64,000 bases of DNA from Martelella sp. HB161492 (GCF_013184775.1 NZ_JAATVV010000017.1:41729-105728), one strand, 5' to 3'. Positions 8,919 to 20,780 are shown, numbered from the stretch's first letter. Program-made: numbers and translations. The notes: a model not told the origin generated them from the letters alone.

Positions 8919-9568
8919 GCCCGCGCCACCTTGAAGCCACCCTGCGGCTTGGCATCAGGGCCGCGCAGATAAAGCGGCGACACCGCCTTGCCAGCAGCCA
9001 TATCCGCCGCCAGCGCGGCAATGGTTTCAACCCGCACGCCGGCGAGCGGCATGCTGTCCGACAGCCCCGCAGCCGTGGCGCCGGAACCGGCAATGATGGC
9101 CTCATGCGCACCGGCAAGGCCCTCAAGCGCTTCATAGGCATAGGCGGCAGGCTCAACAAGCAGACGGCCATTGCCGTCATAGAGTGCGCAATAGGCCTCG
9201 CCGCGCCTGGCATCCATGGTGATCAGAACATTGTGGCCCGCCACCTCGCCTCTTGACTGGCGCGCCAGAACGTCAAGCGTCGTCACGCCAACGCATGCGA
9301 CCCCGAGCGCCAGCGCCAGCGCCCGCGCGGTTGCCACACCGACACGAATGCCGGTAAACGAACCGGGACCGATATCAACAGCGATCCGGTCAAGCGCAGA
9401 CAAAGGCAGGCCGCTGTCGCGCACCACCTCATCGATCATCGTCATCAGCCTCTCGGCATGGCCCTTGCCGATGGTTTCGCTCACCGCAGACAGAACGCGC
9501 CCGCCATCGCTGTCAAAAACGCAGGCTGCACAATCGGCGCCTGCCGTTTCGATTGCCAGAATGATCAT
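8915..9568 (-). CDS. tsaB: tRNA threonylcarbamoyladenosine synthesis protein TsaB (YeaZ)
   Basis: The non-catalytic ASKHA-fold partner of TsaD in making t6A37 in tRNAs reading ANN codons. The N-terminus is MIILAIETA. The family signature is GPGSFTGIRVG (about residues 67-77). Length (217 aa) is normal. It is translationally coupled to rimI through a 4-base overlap. The tsaD partner is not in this window. Confidence 0.94.
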   Translation of the reverse strand: MIILAIETAGADCAACVFDSDGGRVLSAVSETIGKGHAERLMTMIDEVVRDSGLPLSALDRIAVDIGPGSFTGIRVGVATARALALALGVACVGVTTLDVLARQSRGEVAGHNVLITMDARRGEAYCALYDGNGRLLVEPAAYAYEALEGLAGAHEAIIAGSGATAAGLSDSMPLAGVRVETIAALAADMAAGKAVSPLYLRGPDAKPQGGFKVARA

Positions 9569-9589
9569 CTGCGATGCCCTGCCTTGAGG

Positions 9590-10153
9590 TCAAACGGCCT
9601 CGACATGCTCGACCTCGGGAACGAAATGGTGCAGCAGGTTCTGCACACCATGCTTCAGCGTTGCCGTGGAGGACGGGCAGCCGGAGCATGCGCCCTTCAT
9701 GTTGAGAAACACCGTGCCCTCGCGATAGCCGCGGAAGGTGATATCGCCGCCATCCTGTGCAACGGCCGGGCGGACGCGGGTCTCAAGCAATTCCTTGATG
9801 GTGGCGACAATGGTCTCATCACCGGCATCGAAAAACTCCTCGCCGGTATCGAGATCCTCATGCGAGGCTTCGCCTGCCATGGTTGGCGCACCGGACATGA
9901 AATGCTCCATGATCGCACCGAGAATGGCGGGCTTCAGATGCTGCCATTCATAATCGCCACGGGTCACGGAGACGAAATCATAGCCGAACATCACCCCTTC
10001 GACACCGGGAACGGCAAAGAGCCGGGTCGCCAGCGGCGAGATAATCGCATCGTCTGCCGAGCGGAATTCGGCATTGCCGCGTTCCAGCACGATCTTGCCC
10101 GGAAGAAATTTCAGGGTCGCGGGGTTGGGCGTGGTTTCGGTCTGGATGAACAT
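9590..10153 (-). CDS. NifU-type Fe-S scaffold protein (Nfu)
   Basis: An iron-sulfur carrier of 187 aa. An N-terminal Nfu_N domain (MFIQTETTPNP, then LKFLPGK) is followed by a C-terminal NifU-like domain with the cluster CXXC, GACSGCPSS, near residue 150. The ATG at 10153 has GGAG six bases upstream and gives the standard N-terminus; longer reading frames to 10219 are unlikely. It lies just upstream of tsaB-rimI on the same strand, a common alphaproteobacterial order. It may donate clusters to MiaB-type enzymes, which is inference. Confidence 0.92.
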   Translation of the reverse strand: MFIQTETTPNPATLKFLPGKIVLERGNAEFRSADDAIISPLATRLFAVPGVEGVMFGYDFVSVTRGDYEWQHLKPAILGAIMEHFMSGAPTMAGEASHEDLDTGEEFFDAGDETIVATIKELLETRVRPAVAQDGGDITFRGYREGTVFLNMKGACSGCPSSTATLKHGVQNLLHHFVPEVEHVEAV

Positions 10154-10296
10154 TTTCGTCTCCATCATCGCCCTGACCGGGCCTGAGGCCACGGGAAAAG
10201 GGCTGTTTCGCTGAGGCACGGTTCAAGGTCGTGCCGCGGTGAATCATTCTAATAGCGAGAAGCTAGGCGCCAGCGCTCTGGCTTTCAAGAGAACGC

Positions 10297-10788
10297 TTAG
10301 CAAAGCGCATCAATATCGGCTTCGCTCAACCCGTCCGGCAGCACCGTTACGGGAATGGAAAACGCCTTGCCGCGCCCGGCAAGAAGCGAAACCAGCGGCC
10401 CCGGCCCCTCCTTGGCCGAACCAGCGGCCAGAACCAGAATTGCAATATCGCGGTCATCCTCGACCACAGCATTGATTTCTTCGGCGACACTGCCCTCGCG
10501 CACCACGATCTCGGCATCGATACCAATGCTTGCACGCACCTCTTCCGCCGCCTTGGAGACGGCAACTTCGGCCTCCTCGCGGGCCTCGGCGCGCATATAT
10601 TCCTGCACACCGATCCACTGCTGCACATCATGCTGCGGGATGACGAACAGCAGAACCAGGCCGCCATTGGAATTCTTCGCCCGCCGTGCGGCATAGCGAA
10701 CGGCAAGGCTGCATTCGGGCGTGCCATCCACGATCGCAACGAATTTTCGCCGGTGACCGGCCTCGCCGGAAAGACGCTTGGAAACCAT
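10297..10788 (-). CDS. Universal stress protein (UspA family)
   Basis: A cytoplasmic protein of 163 aa with one Usp domain: KFVAIVDGTPECSLAVRYA at the first strand, and the late segment IAILVLAAGSAKEGPGPLVSLLAGR, which corresponds to the ATP-binding G-2X-G-9X-G(S/T) region in degenerate form. Such proteins help survival during starvation and stress; the precise role here is unknown. The start at ATG 10788 (MVSKRLSG) was chosen because the upstream extension (to 10860) has unrelated composition. Confidence 0.85.
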   Translation of the reverse strand: MVSKRLSGEAGHRRKFVAIVDGTPECSLAVRYAARRAKNSNGGLVLLFVIPQHDVQQWIGVQEYMRAEAREEAEVAVSKAAEEVRASIGIDAEIVVREGSVAEEINAVVEDDRDIAILVLAAGSAKEGPGPLVSLLAGRGKAFSIPVTVLPDGLSEADIDALC

Positions 10789-10929
10789 ATCAGAAAATCT
10801 CCATCTGCCGGGAACGGAATGGACCTCGTCCGGCCAATCGCACGCAACATAGCACGGCATGGCCGGTCAGGACCATTCTGGGCACGCAGCAATAAGGAAA
10901 GGTGGCTGACACCGCCCTTTCCGCCCTAG

Positions 10930-10971
10930 CGCATCGGCTCGAAAACCGGAATCGATTTTCGAGCCGATGCG
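10930..10971. repeat. Palindromic intergenic repeat (rhizobial type)
   Basis: A perfect 16-bp inverted repeat (10930-10945 with 10956-10971) around the loop CCGGAATCGA. Hairpins with an AAAACCGGAATCGATTTT core recur between genes in many Hyphomicrobiales genomes, from general knowledge. It lies between usp and trpS and may also serve as a transcript end. Confidence 0.7.
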
Positions 10972-10985
10972 TAGATTCAACAAGA

Positions 10986-11026
10986 TAGAGCGCCCCGGTG
11001 CGTCCAAGAGGACGCACGGCGCTCTA
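10986..11026 (-). terminator. Hairpin overlapping the trpS stop codon
   Basis: Two-step stem: 10986-10994 with 11018-11026 (9 bp), and 10998-11005 with 11010-11017 (8 bp), joined by a 3-base bulge, with loop AAGA. The trpS stop codon (11026-11024) is inside the first arm as transcribed. It has no T-run, so it is more a 3'-end stabiliser than a classic intrinsic terminator. Confidence 0.6.
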
Positions 11027-12085
11027 GAGAAGGCCGACGATCTCGTGAACGTCCTTCATGGTGCGCTCGGCAATGGCGCGGGCACGGCCTGCACCGTCCT
11101 TCAGGACGGCGTCAATATGGGCCGGATCGTCAAGCAGACGACGCATCTCCGCATTGATCGGCGACAGAACCTCCACGGCAAGCTCTGCGAGCGCCGGTTT
11201 GAACACCGAGAACTGCTGACCGCCGAATTCCGCCAGCACATCTGCCTTGGTACGATCGCTAAGCGCGGCATAGATTCCGACGAGATTATCGGCTTCCGGA
11301 CGCCCCTTAAGACCATCGGTTTCACTCGGCAGCGCGTCGGGGTCAGTCTTTGCCTTGCGGATCTTGCGGGCCACCGTCTCGGCATCGTCGGTCAAATTGA
11401 TGCGCGACAGATCCGACGGATCCGATTTCGACATTTTCTTCGAACCGTCCTTCAGGCTCATCACCCGCGGTGCCGGCCCGTCGATGATCGGCTCGACCAT
11501 CGGGAAATAGGCATGGACCGGCTCGTCACCGACGGTGGTATCGATGCCCTTGCCGGCGTCACGAATCTTCTCGGCGAAGTCCATGTTGAACTTCATCGCG
11601 ATATCGCGGGTCAGCTCCAGATGCTGGCGCTGGTCGTCTCCGACCGGCACATGGGTGGCGCGGTAGACGAGAATATCGGCAGCCATCAGTGAGGGATAGG
11701 CATAGAGCCCGAGCGAAGCCGCTTCACGATCCTTGCCGGCCTTGTCCTTGAACTGGGTCATCCGGTTCATCCAGCCGATGCGCGCGACGCAGTTGAAGAT
11801 CCAGGCAAGTTCGGCATGCTGAGGCACGGCCGACTGGTTGAAAACGATATGTTTCTGAGGATCGATGCCAGAGGCAAGATAGGCCGCCGTGATGGAGCGC
11901 GTCTGGGACTTCAGGTCCTTGTGAACAAGCTGCGCGGTGATCGCGTGCATATCGACGACGCAGTAGATGCAGTCCATCTGGTCCTGCAGCGCCACGAATT
12001 TACGCAATGCACCGAGATAGTTGCCAAGGTGAAGATTTCCGGTGGGCTGAACACCGGAAAAAATAAGCGGCTTGAATTCGCTCAT
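11024..12085 (-). CDS. trpS: Tryptophanyl-tRNA synthetase
   Basis: A class I aminoacyl-tRNA synthetase charging tRNA-Trp, 353 aa. Signatures are the HIGH-type box NLHLGNYLG near residue 17 and KKMSKS near residue 205, both intact. ATG 12085 gives the family-typical [16 protein letters not shown]; a frame extending to 12121 adds only basic residues. It stands alone, downstream of murJ in the same direction, with a hairpin over its stop codon. Confidence 0.97.
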   Translation of the reverse strand: MSEFKPLIFSGVQPTGNLHLGNYLGALRKFVALQDQMDCIYCVVDMHAITAQLVHKDLKSQTRSITAAYLASGIDPQKHIVFNQSAVPQHAELAWIFNCVARIGWMNRMTQFKDKAGKDREAASLGLYAYPSLMAADILVYRATHVPVGDDQRQHLELTRDIAMKFNMDFAEKIRDAGKGIDTTVGDEPVHAYFPMVEPIIDGPAPRVMSLKDGSKKMSKSDPSDLSRINLTDDAETVARKIRKAKTDPDALPSETDGLKGRPEADNLVGIYAALSDRTKADVLAEFGGQQFSVFKPALAELAVEVLSPINAEMRRLLDDPAHIDAVLKDGAGRARAIAERTMKDVHEIVGLL

Positions 12086-12183
12086 GTTTTTTCTCTTTCG
12101 GACGGGTGGAAGGCCCGGCATTTACGGTTAAAACAAACGAGAGCGCTTATGCACGGAACAGGCACGCTCGTCAAACCGAACTG

Positions 12184-13758
12184 TCAGCTCTTGCGCCTGG
12201 TCTTGCGCTCGACCACACGCAACAGCAGTGCTCGATTGACGCCGCCGGTTGCCAGAACCAGGCCGAAATAGACGATACTCGCCGCAAGAAGCAGAAGCAT
12301 CAGCCCGCCAAGCTGGGTGAGGAAGGGCGTCTGTGGCTGGAACCAGCCGGAGAAATAATCCGCCAGAAACCAGATCGTACCGGCCATGGCCAGCGCGCTG
12401 ACGATGATCAGCGGCCCGCGCCGCATCAGCGTCGCATCGACACGCAAATGCCCGCTGATGACCAGCGTGCCGCCAAGCAGCAGAACATTGGTCCAGCCGG
12501 AAACCACTTCGGCAAGGGCAATGCCGCGTTCAGCCAGAACCGGAAACAGCGAAATCGCAAGCGCGGAATTGATCACCACCGCAATCAGCGTGAAGCGCAT
12601 CGGCAGCTTGGTATTCTCGCGTGCATAAAAGGCCGGCTGCAACGCCTTGGTCAGCGCAAAAGCCGGCAGACCGAAGGCATAGACCGTCATGATCGAAGCG
12701 ACCAGCGCCGTGGTCTGCGGCCCGAAAGCGCCGCGTTCGTAAAGAACACGGGTGATTTCCGGTGCGATCACCATCAGCCCAAGGGCAGCCGGAAGCGTCA
12801 GGAACAGCACGAATTCGATCGTCCGGTTCTGCACATAGGAGGCTTCCTTGTCATTGCCGGCCTTCAGTGCCCGTGACAGTTCCGGGAGCAGCACGACACC
12901 GCCGGCAACACCAACAACGCCGAGCGGCAACTGGTAGAGCCGGTCGGAATATTGCAGTGCCGCAATCGCGCCATCCTTGCCGGAGGCGACCGCCTGGCCG
13001 ATGATCTGATTGATCTGGATGACACCGCCGGTCACCGCTGCGGGTACCGCAAGCGCCAGCAGACGCTTTATCTTCGGCGTCATCTTCGGCAGCATGAACC
13101 CGAAACGGATGCCCGCACGGCGCACATCGACATAGACGACGAGAAGCTGGATCAGCCCGGCCGCCAGCACGCCCCAGGCCAGAAGATTGGCCATTTCCGC
13201 CGGCATGGAACCGCGCCACAGACCGATGCCCAGCACGCCGATCAGGACGAAATTGAGGAAAACCGGCGCAATCGCCGCGGCAAAATAGCGATGCATGGAA
13301 TTCAGCATGCCACTCATCATCGCGAGCAGCGACATGCAGATCAGATAGGGAAACATGATGGCCGACAGGCGAACCGCCATGTCAAACTTCATGTCGTCGC
13401 CGACGAAGCCCGGCGCAATGATGAAGCGCACCAAAAGCGGCATGGCGAGTTCCATCACCAGCGTGATCAGAAACAGCGCCGAGAACAGCACGCCAAACAC
13501 CTGCTCGGCAAAGCGCTTGGCACCATCCATGCCGTTTTCCTCGATTTCCTTGGAAAACAGCGGCACAAAGGCTGCGTTGAACGCACCTTCGGCAAACAGA
13601 CGGCGGAACAGGTTGGGAAAGCGGAAGGCTGCGTAAAACACGTCCGCCATCGGTCCGGCGCCAAGCGCCGCCGCCATCAGCGTCTCACGGGCAAAGCCGA
13701 AAAGCCGGCTGGCGAAAGTGGCGCCGCCGACTGTAGCAAACTTCCCGACAAGGCTCAT
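12184..13758 (-). CDS. murJ: Lipid II flippase MurJ (MviN)
   Basis: An inner-membrane MOP-superfamily protein of 524 aa that flips the peptidoglycan precursor lipid II. About 14 hydrophobic segments are spaced along the length. The N-terminus [25 protein letters not shown] and the segment [22 protein letters not shown] are family hallmarks, with the arginines of the central cavity. The ATG overlaps the glnD stop codon by 4 bases (ATGA), so the two are translated as a pair, as in other rhizobia. Confidence 0.96.
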   Translation of the reverse strand: MSLVGKFATVGGATFASRLFGFARETLMAAALGAGPMADVFYAAFRFPNLFRRLFAEGAFNAAFVPLFSKEIEENGMDGAKRFAEQVFGVLFSALFLITLVMELAMPLLVRFIIAPGFVGDDMKFDMAVRLSAIMFPYLICMSLLAMMSGMLNSMHRYFAAAIAPVFLNFVLIGVLGIGLWRGSMPAEMANLLAWGVLAAGLIQLLVVYVDVRRAGIRFGFMLPKMTPKIKRLLALAVPAAVTGGVIQINQIIGQAVASGKDGAIAALQYSDRLYQLPLGVVGVAGGVVLLPELSRALKAGNDKEASYVQNRTIEFVLFLTLPAALGLMVIAPEITRVLYERGAFGPQTTALVASIMTVYAFGLPAFALTKALQPAFYARENTKLPMRFTLIAVVINSALAISLFPVLAERGIALAEVVSGWTNVLLLGGTLVISGHLRVDATLMRRGPLIIVSALAMAGTIWFLADYFSGWFQPQTPFLTQLGGLMLLLLAASIVYFGLVLATGGVNRALLLRVVERKTRRKS

Positions 13759-16652
13759 TGCGCGGCACCGCCGGCATTGCGGTCAGGTTCTGCAGAGGAT
13801 GGCTTGAGCATGCCCTGCGGCATGCCTTCGCGGATCGCCTCGCCCTTTTCCTCAAGCACCGCCTTCAGCCGCTTGACGATGGTCGCCAGCCGGTTCTCGC
13901 TGGTGATCTTGGTGCCGAGAAGATCGGTAACGTAGAAACTGTCGATAACCTTCTCACCGAAAGTGGTGATGCGCGCCGTCTGGATATCCAGCGACAATTC
14001 CGACAGCGTCTGGGTAATATCGGCCAGAAGCCCGGTCCGGTCGAGGCATTCCACCTCGATGACGGTAAAGACATTGGAGAGCTTGTTCGTGACCGAGACA
14101 TGCGGCTCGATGGCGAAGGCCTTGTTCTTGCGCCGCTCGCGCGAGCGCGTCGCAATCACCTCGGGCAGCGTTTTCACGCCAGACAGCACATCCTCGATCA
14201 GCCGGCCGATGGTCTTTGCCCGGCGCAGTTCATCCTCATCGCCCTCAAAGGCGCGGTTGAGCAGGATCGTGTCGAGCGCCCGGCCATCCGTGGTGGTGAA
14301 GATCTGCGCATCGGCGATATTGGCACCGGTGGCAGCGCAGGCGCCGGCGATGATCGACAGGAGGCGCGGATGGTCCGGCGCCAGAAGCGTGATCTCGGTG
14401 ATCTCGTGGAACCCGTTGGTGCGCACCATGGTGGAGAACAATTTGCCGGAACGGTCAGCCTGACGGATGAAGCGGGCGTGGCGGATCTGGTCTTCCAGAG
14501 GCACGGTCAGCAGATAATTCTGGTATTGCAGCCCGACATATTTGTCGCGCTCCTTGTCGCTCCAGTCGTCAAGCGCCTCGGTGAGTGCCTGGACGGCGCG
14601 CGCGGCGCGCTCCTTGCGGGAGACGGCAGAAAAGCCGCCGGACAGCAGCAGTTCGGTCTCATAATAGAGCGTGCGCAGGAGCTGGCCTTTCCAGCCATTC
14701 CAGACATCGGGACCAACAGCGCGAATATCACACACGGTCAGGATCAGAAGCAGGTTCAGATATTCCAGCGACTGCACCCGATCGGCGAAATCGAGAACGG
14801 TCTTGCGATCGTTGAGATCGCGCGTCTGCGACACCATCGACATCAGAAGATGATTTTCGATCAGCCAGGACACGGTCTCCGTCTGTTTCGGCGTCAGGCC
14901 GAAACGCGGGCAAAGCTTGCGGGCCACACGGGCGCCGGCGATCGAGTGATCCTCCTGCCGGCCCTTGGCAATATCATGGATCAGCACGGCGACATAAAGC
15001 GCGGTGCGGTCCTCGACATTCTTCAGCAATTCGCTTGCCAGCGGGTGCAGGCTTTCCGCACCGCCCTTCTCGATCTCCGACAGCACGGCCACCGCCCGGA
15101 TCAGATGCTCATCGACGGTGAAGTGGTGATACATATTGAACTGCATCAGCGCGACGATACGGCCGAATTCCGGAATGAACCGCCCGAGCACTCCTGCTTC
15201 GTTCATGCGTCTGAGATAGAGCGCCGGATCCTTGCGCGACGTCAGGATCGACAGGAACAGCCGGTTCGCTTCTTCGTTGTCGCGGATTTCGCGATTGATC
15301 AGCGACAGCGAACGGGTCACCAGTTTCAGCGCATCGGGATGAAATTCGAGATCGTTGATCTCCGCCACATAGAAGAACCGGATCAGCGCGACCGGATCCT
15401 TCTTGAACACGTCCGGAGCGGCCAGTGCGATGCGACCGCGATCGGCGACAAATTCCAGCGAACCGGGAATTTTGCGGCGGCGCTTGGAGAACTTGTTCAG
15501 GACCCGTCCGATCACCGGCGCCGCCTTGGCCTGCTGCTCTTCCAGATCGGCGCAGAAGATACGGGTCAGGTCGCCGACATCCTTGGCGACGAGAAAATAG
15601 TGCTTCATGAAGCGCTCGACAGCGGAAAGACCGGGGCGATCCTGATAACCGAGCGCCTCGGCGATCTCGCGCTGGATTTCGAACGAAAGACGCTCCTCCG
15701 CCTTGCCGGTGAGGAAATGCATGTGGCAGCGCACCGCCCAGAGAAAATCCTCGGCGCGCGAAAAAAGCGTCAGCTCCTGGCGCGACAGCACGCCGAGCCG
15801 CACCAGCTCAGAGGTTTCGCGCACGCGGTAGAAATATTTCGCGATCCAGAACAGCGTGTTGAGATCACGCAGCCCGCCCTTGCCTTCCTTGACATTGGGC
15901 ACGACGAGATAGCGCGTGTCGAAGGATTTGCGATGGCGATCATCGCGCTCGGTCAGCTTTGCGGCGATGAATTCCGGCCCGCTATTGGCAACGACTTCCT
16001 CATCGAAGCGATGCTGCAGCGTTTCACAAAGCTGCTCGACGCCGGCGATATAGCGCAGTTCGAGGATCGAGGTCCGGATCGTCATATCGGCCTTGGACAG
16101 GCGGATGCAGTCGGCAATCGAGCGTGTGGCATGCCCGACCTTCTGGCCCAGATCCCAGAGCATGTAGAGAATATATTCAATCGCCTTGTGGGTTTCCTCC
16201 GTCTCCGCCCCCTTGATCAGGAACAGAAGATCGATATCGGAACCCGGTGCCAGCGTGCCGCGCCCGTAACCGCCAACCGAGGCGATGGCAAATTTCTGCC
16301 GCGTCGAGGGATGAAGAACAGTGGTGACCAGATCATAAAGGCCGATCAGCATCTGGTCCTCAAGCCAGCAGATCCGACGGGCGCAGTCCAGCCCGCCGCC
16401 ATCCTCCAGCAGGAGCCTGCGCGCCTCTTCGCGACCGATCCTGTTGACCTCTTTCAGCCGTGCCAGCACGTCAGAACGCAGCTTGTCCGGCTTGCCGGCA
16501 TGCTTTTTCGCCAGCGCCTCCAGCTCAGCTGTGAGCCCCTCAGGCTTTATCAAGCCCGGCATGGCCAGCGGCACACTGGCCTCACCGGCGCTCGCACGCT
16601 GTTCTTTCTGCCTTGGCTTTGCCGTGGCGCTCTCGGACCTAATCTGCTGCAT
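13755..16652 (-). CDS. glnD: [Protein-PII] uridylyltransferase/uridylyl-removing enzyme
   Basis: The nitrogen-status sensor that uridylylates PII proteins when glutamine is low and removes UMP when it is high. Length is 965 aa. Domains in order: nucleotidyltransferase (GSDID at 137-141, intact), GlnD PII-UTase linker, HD phosphohydrolase (LIHDIAKG near residue 565), and two C-terminal ACT domains that bind glutamine ([20 protein letters not shown] and [17 protein letters not shown]). The N-terminus has a 30-residue Ala/Glu-rich extension. It fits with rpoN and ptsN in this window as part of nitrogen control. Confidence 0.97.
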   Translation of the reverse strand: MQQIRSESATAKPRQKEQRASAGEASVPLAMPGLIKPEGLTAELEALAKKHAGKPDKLRSDVLARLKEVNRIGREEARRLLLEDGGGLDCARRICWLEDQMLIGLYDLVTTVLHPSTRQKFAIASVGGYGRGTLAPGSDIDLLFLIKGAETEETHKAIEYILYMLWDLGQKVGHATRSIADCIRLSKADMTIRTSILELRYIAGVEQLCETLQHRFDEEVVANSGPEFIAAKLTERDDRHRKSFDTRYLVVPNVKEGKGGLRDLNTLFWIAKYFYRVRETSELVRLGVLSRQELTLFSRAEDFLWAVRCHMHFLTGKAEERLSFEIQREIAEALGYQDRPGLSAVERFMKHYFLVAKDVGDLTRIFCADLEEQQAKAAPVIGRVLNKFSKRRRKIPGSLEFVADRGRIALAAPDVFKKDPVALIRFFYVAEINDLEFHPDALKLVTRSLSLINREIRDNEEANRLFLSILTSRKDPALYLRRMNEAGVLGRFIPEFGRIVALMQFNMYHHFTVDEHLIRAVAVLSEIEKGGAESLHPLASELLKNVEDRTALYVAVLIHDIAKGRQEDHSIAGARVARKLCPRFGLTPKQTETVSWLIENHLLMSMVSQTRDLNDRKTVLDFADRVQSLEYLNLLLILTVCDIRAVGPDVWNGWKGQLLRTLYYETELLLSGGFSAVSRKERAARAVQALTEALDDWSDKERDKYVGLQYQNYLLTVPLEDQIRHARFIRQADRSGKLFSTMVRTNGFHEITEITLLAPDHPRLLSIIAGACAATGANIADAQIFTTTDGRALDTILLNRAFEGDEDELRRAKTIGRLIEDVLSGVKTLPEVIATRSRERRKNKAFAIEPHVSVTNKLSNVFTVIEVECLDRTGLLADITQTLSELSLDIQTARITTFGEKVIDSFYVTDLLGTKITSENRLATIVKRLKAVLEEKGEAIREGMPQGMLKPSSAEPDRNAGGAAQ

Positions 16653-16707
16653 GCTATCGCCTTTTCGTCCGGCCCCTGAAGCGGGACCGACGTTGTTTTA
16701 ATCCATT

Positions 16708-19437
16708 TCACTCGCCGACGGAAATGGTCTCGTGCAATTTCGCTTTCAACATGTAGAGCGCATCAAGCGCCTCGCGCGGGCTCATTTCGTCGGGATTGAT
16801 CGTCTCCAGCAGTGCCTCGACCTCAGACGGCTCCGGCTCAGCCGGTGCGGCGCGCATGGCGACCTGAAACAGCGGCAGATCATCAATCAGCGAGGCAGCC
16901 GGGTTCTTGCGGTCGGCGTCTTCCAGCCGGGTCAGCACATCCTTCGCCCGCTTCACCACCTTGGCCGGAAGGCCGGCAAGACGCGCGACCTGAATGCCGT
17001 AGGAGCGATCGGCGGCACCGGGACCGACCTCGTGCAGGAAGACGACATCGCCCTTCCACTCTTTCACCCGCATGGTGGCATTGGCAAGGCGCGGCAGCTT
17101 TTCCGGCAGAACGGTCAATTCGTGAAAATGCGTGGCAAACAGCGCCCGGCAGCGATTGACATCATGCAGATGCTCAACCGTTGCCCAGGCGATCGACAGA
17201 CCGTCAAAAGTCGCCGTTCCGCGACCAATCTCGTCCAAGATCACCAGCGCATGCGGCCCGGCCTGGTTCAGGATCGCCGCCGTCTCGATCATCTCGACCA
17301 TGAAGGTAGAGCGCCCGCGCGCCAGATCGTCAGATGCGCCGACACGGGAAAACAGCCGATCGACAATGCCGATATGCGCGCTTTGCGCCGGCACATGGCT
17401 GCCGATCTGTGCCATGACGGCGATCAGCGCATTCTGGCGCAGGAAGGTCGATTTACCGCCCATATTCGGCCCGGTCAGAAGCCATAGCTGTCCATGCTCG
17501 CCGCCCTTCGGCGACAGCACGCAATCATTGGCGACGAAGGGACCGGATGATTGCTTTCTCAGCGCCTGCTCGACCACGGGATGGCGGCCGCCGGCAATCT
17601 CGAAGGCGGTTGTTTCATCGACTTGCGGCCGGCAATAGGCCTCCGCCTCCGACAAAACGGCAAGACCGGCCGAGACATCAAGAACGGCCAGCGCATGGGC
17701 GCCCTTCTTCAGCGCCTCGGCCGCACCGGTCACGGCAGCGCGCATGTCTTCGAAGGCGGATAGTTCCAGCGCCAGCGCCTCGCCCGCGGCATTGGCAATC
17801 CGGCTTTCCAGATCGGCAAGCTCGGCCGTCGTGAAACGCATGGCATTCGCCATGGTCTGGCGATGGATAAAGCGCGCCTTCAGCGCATCCGTGCCGGTCA
17901 GCGCGGCCTGGTTGAGACTGGTCACCTCAATGAAATAGCCAAGCACGTTATTATGCTTGATCTTCAATCCCTTGACGCCGGTTTCTTCAGCATATTGGGC
18001 CTGCAGGCCGGCGATCACCCGGCGCGACGTGTCACGCAGGCCGCGTGCCTCGTCAAGCGCTGCAATCGCGCCTTCGCGGATGAAGCCGCCATCGCGCTTC
18101 AACAGCGGCAGCTCATCATCCAGCTTCTGCGCCAGCGCCACCTCAACGCTTTCCGGCAGGGCTTGCAACGCGTCAAGCGCGCCGACAAGTTCGTCCGGCA
18201 TTTCGTTCATCGCCAGCATGCCGGCGATCTCACGCGCGGCGGCAAGACCGGCGAGAATGGCACCGAGATCACGCGGACCGCCGCGATCGAGCGAGAGCCG
18301 AGAAAGCGCGCGCGGCATGTCCGGAACCTGTTTCAGGCAATCACGGATGCCGAAGGAAAGCGCCGGGGCTTCGAGAAAGAAATCGACCGAATCAAGACGC
18401 GTGCGGATCGGTTCGGGATGCGTCAGCGGCGACATCAGCCGCTCGGCGAGAAGCCGCGCCCCGCCGCCCGTTACGGTGCGGTCGATGGCCTTTAGCAGCG
18501 TGCCATTGCGCTCACCGGAAAGCGTGCGCACCAGTTCCAGATTGGCGCGGGTCGCCGGATCGATGAACATGGCGCCGGCCTCACCGTCATGTTCGGGCAC
18601 GCCGAGCGGCGGACGATTGTTGATCTGGGTCTTTTCGACATAGGCAATGGCGGCGGCCGCAGCCGACATTTCCGCCCTCGAGAAACGGCCGAAACCATCC
18701 AGCGTCGAGACATCGAAATAGCGCGCGATCCGGTCCCTTGCGGTCGCGCTGTCAAACATCACCGCGGGCTGAGGCGAGACGACACGCCCGAGAGTATCAA
18801 AGACCGGCTTCAGCTTTTCTTCGGCAAACAGCGTGTCGGCGACGATCAGCTCGCGCGGTTCGATGCGGGCAATATCGGCGGCAAGCCGGGTCTCGTCGGT
18901 CGAATAAAGCCTGAATACACCGGTGGAAATATCAATCCAGGCAAGGCCGTAGCTGCCTTCGCCCTCGCCCTTCACCCGCGACAGCGCCATCAGGAAGCTG
19001 CTCTCGCCCGGCTGAAGCAACTTGTCCTCGGTCACCGTGCCGGCCGTCACCAGCCGGATCACATCGCGTTTGACCACCGATTTGGTGCCGCGCTTCTTGG
19101 CCTCGGCCGGATCCTCGACCTGCTCGCAGACCGCAACCCGGTAGCCAAGCGCAATCAAGCGCTGCAGATAGTCGTCGGAGGCATGAACCGGAACGCCGCA
19201 CATGGGAATGTCGCGGCCCAGATGCTGGCCGCGCTTTGTCAGCGTGATCGACAGCGCCCGCGAGGCCTCAACCGCATCGTCGAAGAACAGTTCATAGAAA
19301 TCGCCCATGCGATAGAACAGCAGGAGATCCGGGTTGTTGGCCTTGATCTCGATATATTGCTCCATCATCGGCGTGGCCGTCGCACGACTTTCCTCGGAGA
19401 TGAGTTCTTCGGTTGTAAAGGCTTTATCCTGGGTCAC
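16708..19437 (-). CDS. mutS: DNA mismatch repair protein MutS
   Basis: Recognises mismatches and starts methyl-independent repair with MutL. Length is 909 aa. Domain I holds the mismatch-wedge motif ([15 protein letters not shown], the Phe-X-Glu region). The ATPase domain has Walker [10 protein letters not shown] near residue 655, then Walker B ([11 protein letters not shown]), and a C-terminal helix-turn-helix that dimerises. Start at ATG 19437. It lies upstream of glnD with a 55-base gap. Confidence 0.98.
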   Translation of the reverse strand: MTQDKAFTTEELISEESRATATPMMEQYIEIKANNPDLLLFYRMGDFYELFFDDAVEASRALSITLTKRGQHLGRDIPMCGVPVHASDDYLQRLIALGYRVAVCEQVEDPAEAKKRGTKSVVKRDVIRLVTAGTVTEDKLLQPGESSFLMALSRVKGEGEGSYGLAWIDISTGVFRLYSTDETRLAADIARIEPRELIVADTLFAEEKLKPVFDTLGRVVSPQPAVMFDSATARDRIARYFDVSTLDGFGRFSRAEMSAAAAAIAYVEKTQINNRPPLGVPEHDGEAGAMFIDPATRANLELVRTLSGERNGTLLKAIDRTVTGGGARLLAERLMSPLTHPEPIRTRLDSVDFFLEAPALSFGIRDCLKQVPDMPRALSRLSLDRGGPRDLGAILAGLAAAREIAGMLAMNEMPDELVGALDALQALPESVEVALAQKLDDELPLLKRDGGFIREGAIAALDEARGLRDTSRRVIAGLQAQYAEETGVKGLKIKHNNVLGYFIEVTSLNQAALTGTDALKARFIHRQTMANAMRFTTAELADLESRIANAAGEALALELSAFEDMRAAVTGAAEALKKGAHALAVLDVSAGLAVLSEAEAYCRPQVDETTAFEIAGGRHPVVEQALRKQSSGPFVANDCVLSPKGGEHGQLWLLTGPNMGGKSTFLRQNALIAVMAQIGSHVPAQSAHIGIVDRLFSRVGASDDLARGRSTFMVEMIETAAILNQAGPHALVILDEIGRGTATFDGLSIAWATVEHLHDVNRCRALFATHFHELTVLPEKLPRLANATMRVKEWKGDVVFLHEVGPGAADRSYGIQVARLAGLPAKVVKRAKDVLTRLEDADRKNPAASLIDDLPLFQVAMRAAPAEPEPSEVEALLETINPDEMSPREALDALYMLKAKLHETISVGE

Positions 19438-19621
19438 GGGCGTCCGTCACGATGCTTGGGGAACGGCAGCATCCCTTTCGGAAGGCCCGCCCGCTCCGGT
19501 GTCTTGAGCGCTTGCCCGAGACCTTCGCATGCAGCCCAGGCAAAGCTGATTGTTCAATCATGTGTCACACATCCGGGGTAACCGAAAGAGCGAAGCACGA
19601 TAAAGCTGGGCAAAAACAAAA

Positions 19622-19646
19622 ACGGCCTCCGGGCGCCGGAAGCCGT
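19622..19646 (-). terminator. Intrinsic terminator after olsB
   Basis: Stem of 5 bp plus 5 bp with one mismatch (19622-19626 with 19642-19646, 19628-19632 with 19636-19640) and loop GCG. On the minus strand a T-rich tract follows directly (the A-run at 19612-19622 on the plus strand). It is 29 bases past the olsB stop. Confidence 0.75.
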
Positions 19647-19674
19647 GTCACCATGAGGCATCAGCCCCGGATGC

Positions 19675-20583
19675 TCAGGCCGAGAAACGCCCGGCATCAG
19701 CCCCATAATAATTGATGTAGCGATCAGAGATTGCCGCAATGGGCAGCACCACCAGCACATCGGTGGTGTTAAACGCATGGTCGATCACAGCACCGTCGCC
19801 GATCATCGCGCCAAGACGCAGATAGCCCTTGATCAGGGGCGGCAGGGAAACAAGCGCCTTACGGTCGTTGATGTCCTCGGCCGGCATGAAGTTCATGTCG
19901 ACAGCCTGTTCGCTGCGGGCCGAAACCGCCCATTCACCAACCGCACGTGCCTTGTGATAGAGGAAGGACAATGCCAGAGCATGCTGCTGCGGATCAGCGC
20001 CGTGAAACGAGGCACAGCCGAACATGGCACCGATATTGTGACGCAGCGAATAGGCCCAGTTGCCTTGCCAGAGCAGTTCCACGGTGCGCTTTCCACGATA
20101 TTCCGGCAAGACACAGGACCTGCCGAGCTCCATGAAACGCATGCCTTCATGACGCGCGATCAGCGGCTCGACATCAAATTCCCCACTGGAATAAAAGCCG
20201 CCGCTTGCCATGGCGACATCGTGGCGCAACAGGCGGTAGGTCGCGACGATCTGATCTTCCGGCTCACCCTCAATCTTGCGATCAAGAACGAGAAGATGAT
20301 CGCAGATCGCGTCCCAGCGATCGAAATCACGCTTGATCCGCATCGCTTCGGGCGGCAGTTGCGCCTGCATTTCCTCGACGAAGACACGGTAACGCACCGA
20401 TTGCGCCGCATCGATCTCGCTGTCATTGGCAGCAAGCCGCGTCTCCAGCGATCCGATACGGCCGAGAAGTTCGTTGCCCGCCTCATCGTGCAAATGTCCG
20501 ACGGCGGCACCGGTCTCGGGAAGAATATAGTCAAGCGCTTCGATGGTCATGAACTGGCCCGGAAGGTTCTCTTTATCATTCAT
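19675..20583 (-). CDS. olsB: L-ornithine N(alpha)-acyltransferase
   Basis: Transfers a 3-hydroxyacyl chain from acyl carrier protein to ornithine, the first step of ornithine-lipid synthesis, which matters under phosphate limitation. The 302-aa length matches rhizobial OlsB. Visible family features are the GNAT-like core with RYRVFVEEMQAQLP, the ELGRSCVLPEYRGKRTVELLW acyl-donor segment, and the C-terminal GAVIDHAFNTTDVLVVLP stretch. ATG 20583 has a modest AAAGAAG ribosome site; the ATG at 20550 is an alternative. It has its own terminator, and a wide gap to lspA suggests its own promoter. Confidence 0.88.
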   Translation of the reverse strand: MNDKENLPGQFMTIEALDYILPETGAAVGHLHDEAGNELLGRIGSLETRLAANDSEIDAAQSVRYRVFVEEMQAQLPPEAMRIKRDFDRWDAICDHLLVLDRKIEGEPEDQIVATYRLLRHDVAMASGGFYSSGEFDVEPLIARHEGMRFMELGRSCVLPEYRGKRTVELLWQGNWAYSLRHNIGAMFGCASFHGADPQQHALALSFLYHKARAVGEWAVSARSEQAVDMNFMPAEDINDRKALVSLPPLIKGYLRLGAMIGDGAVIDHAFNTTDVLVVLPIAAISDRYINYYGADAGRFSA

Positions 20584-20780
20584 AAAGCACTTCTTTACGA
20601 CACGGTCGTGACATGCCTGACAGTCCAGGCGGCTCGTTCACATGGCGGCCACTTACGCACCATTGCCGAACGAACCTGTTCACGCCTAGCATTGAACTGA
20701 TAACCCATATTACCGCAGCCCTGCAGCACCGTCCACAATCATGGAGGGCCGTTATCGGCAGACAGGCAGCAAGGCCCGTT

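Noticed and set aside
12952..13935. 327-codon plus-strand ORF over murJ/glnD
   Set aside because: Antisense shadow of murJ; His/Arg/Gln-rich composition typical of GC-rich reverse frames.
13758..16679. 973-codon plus-strand ORF antisense to glnD
   Set aside because: It is the shadow of the GC-rich glnD coding strand; no domain sense, and glnD is complete on the other strand.
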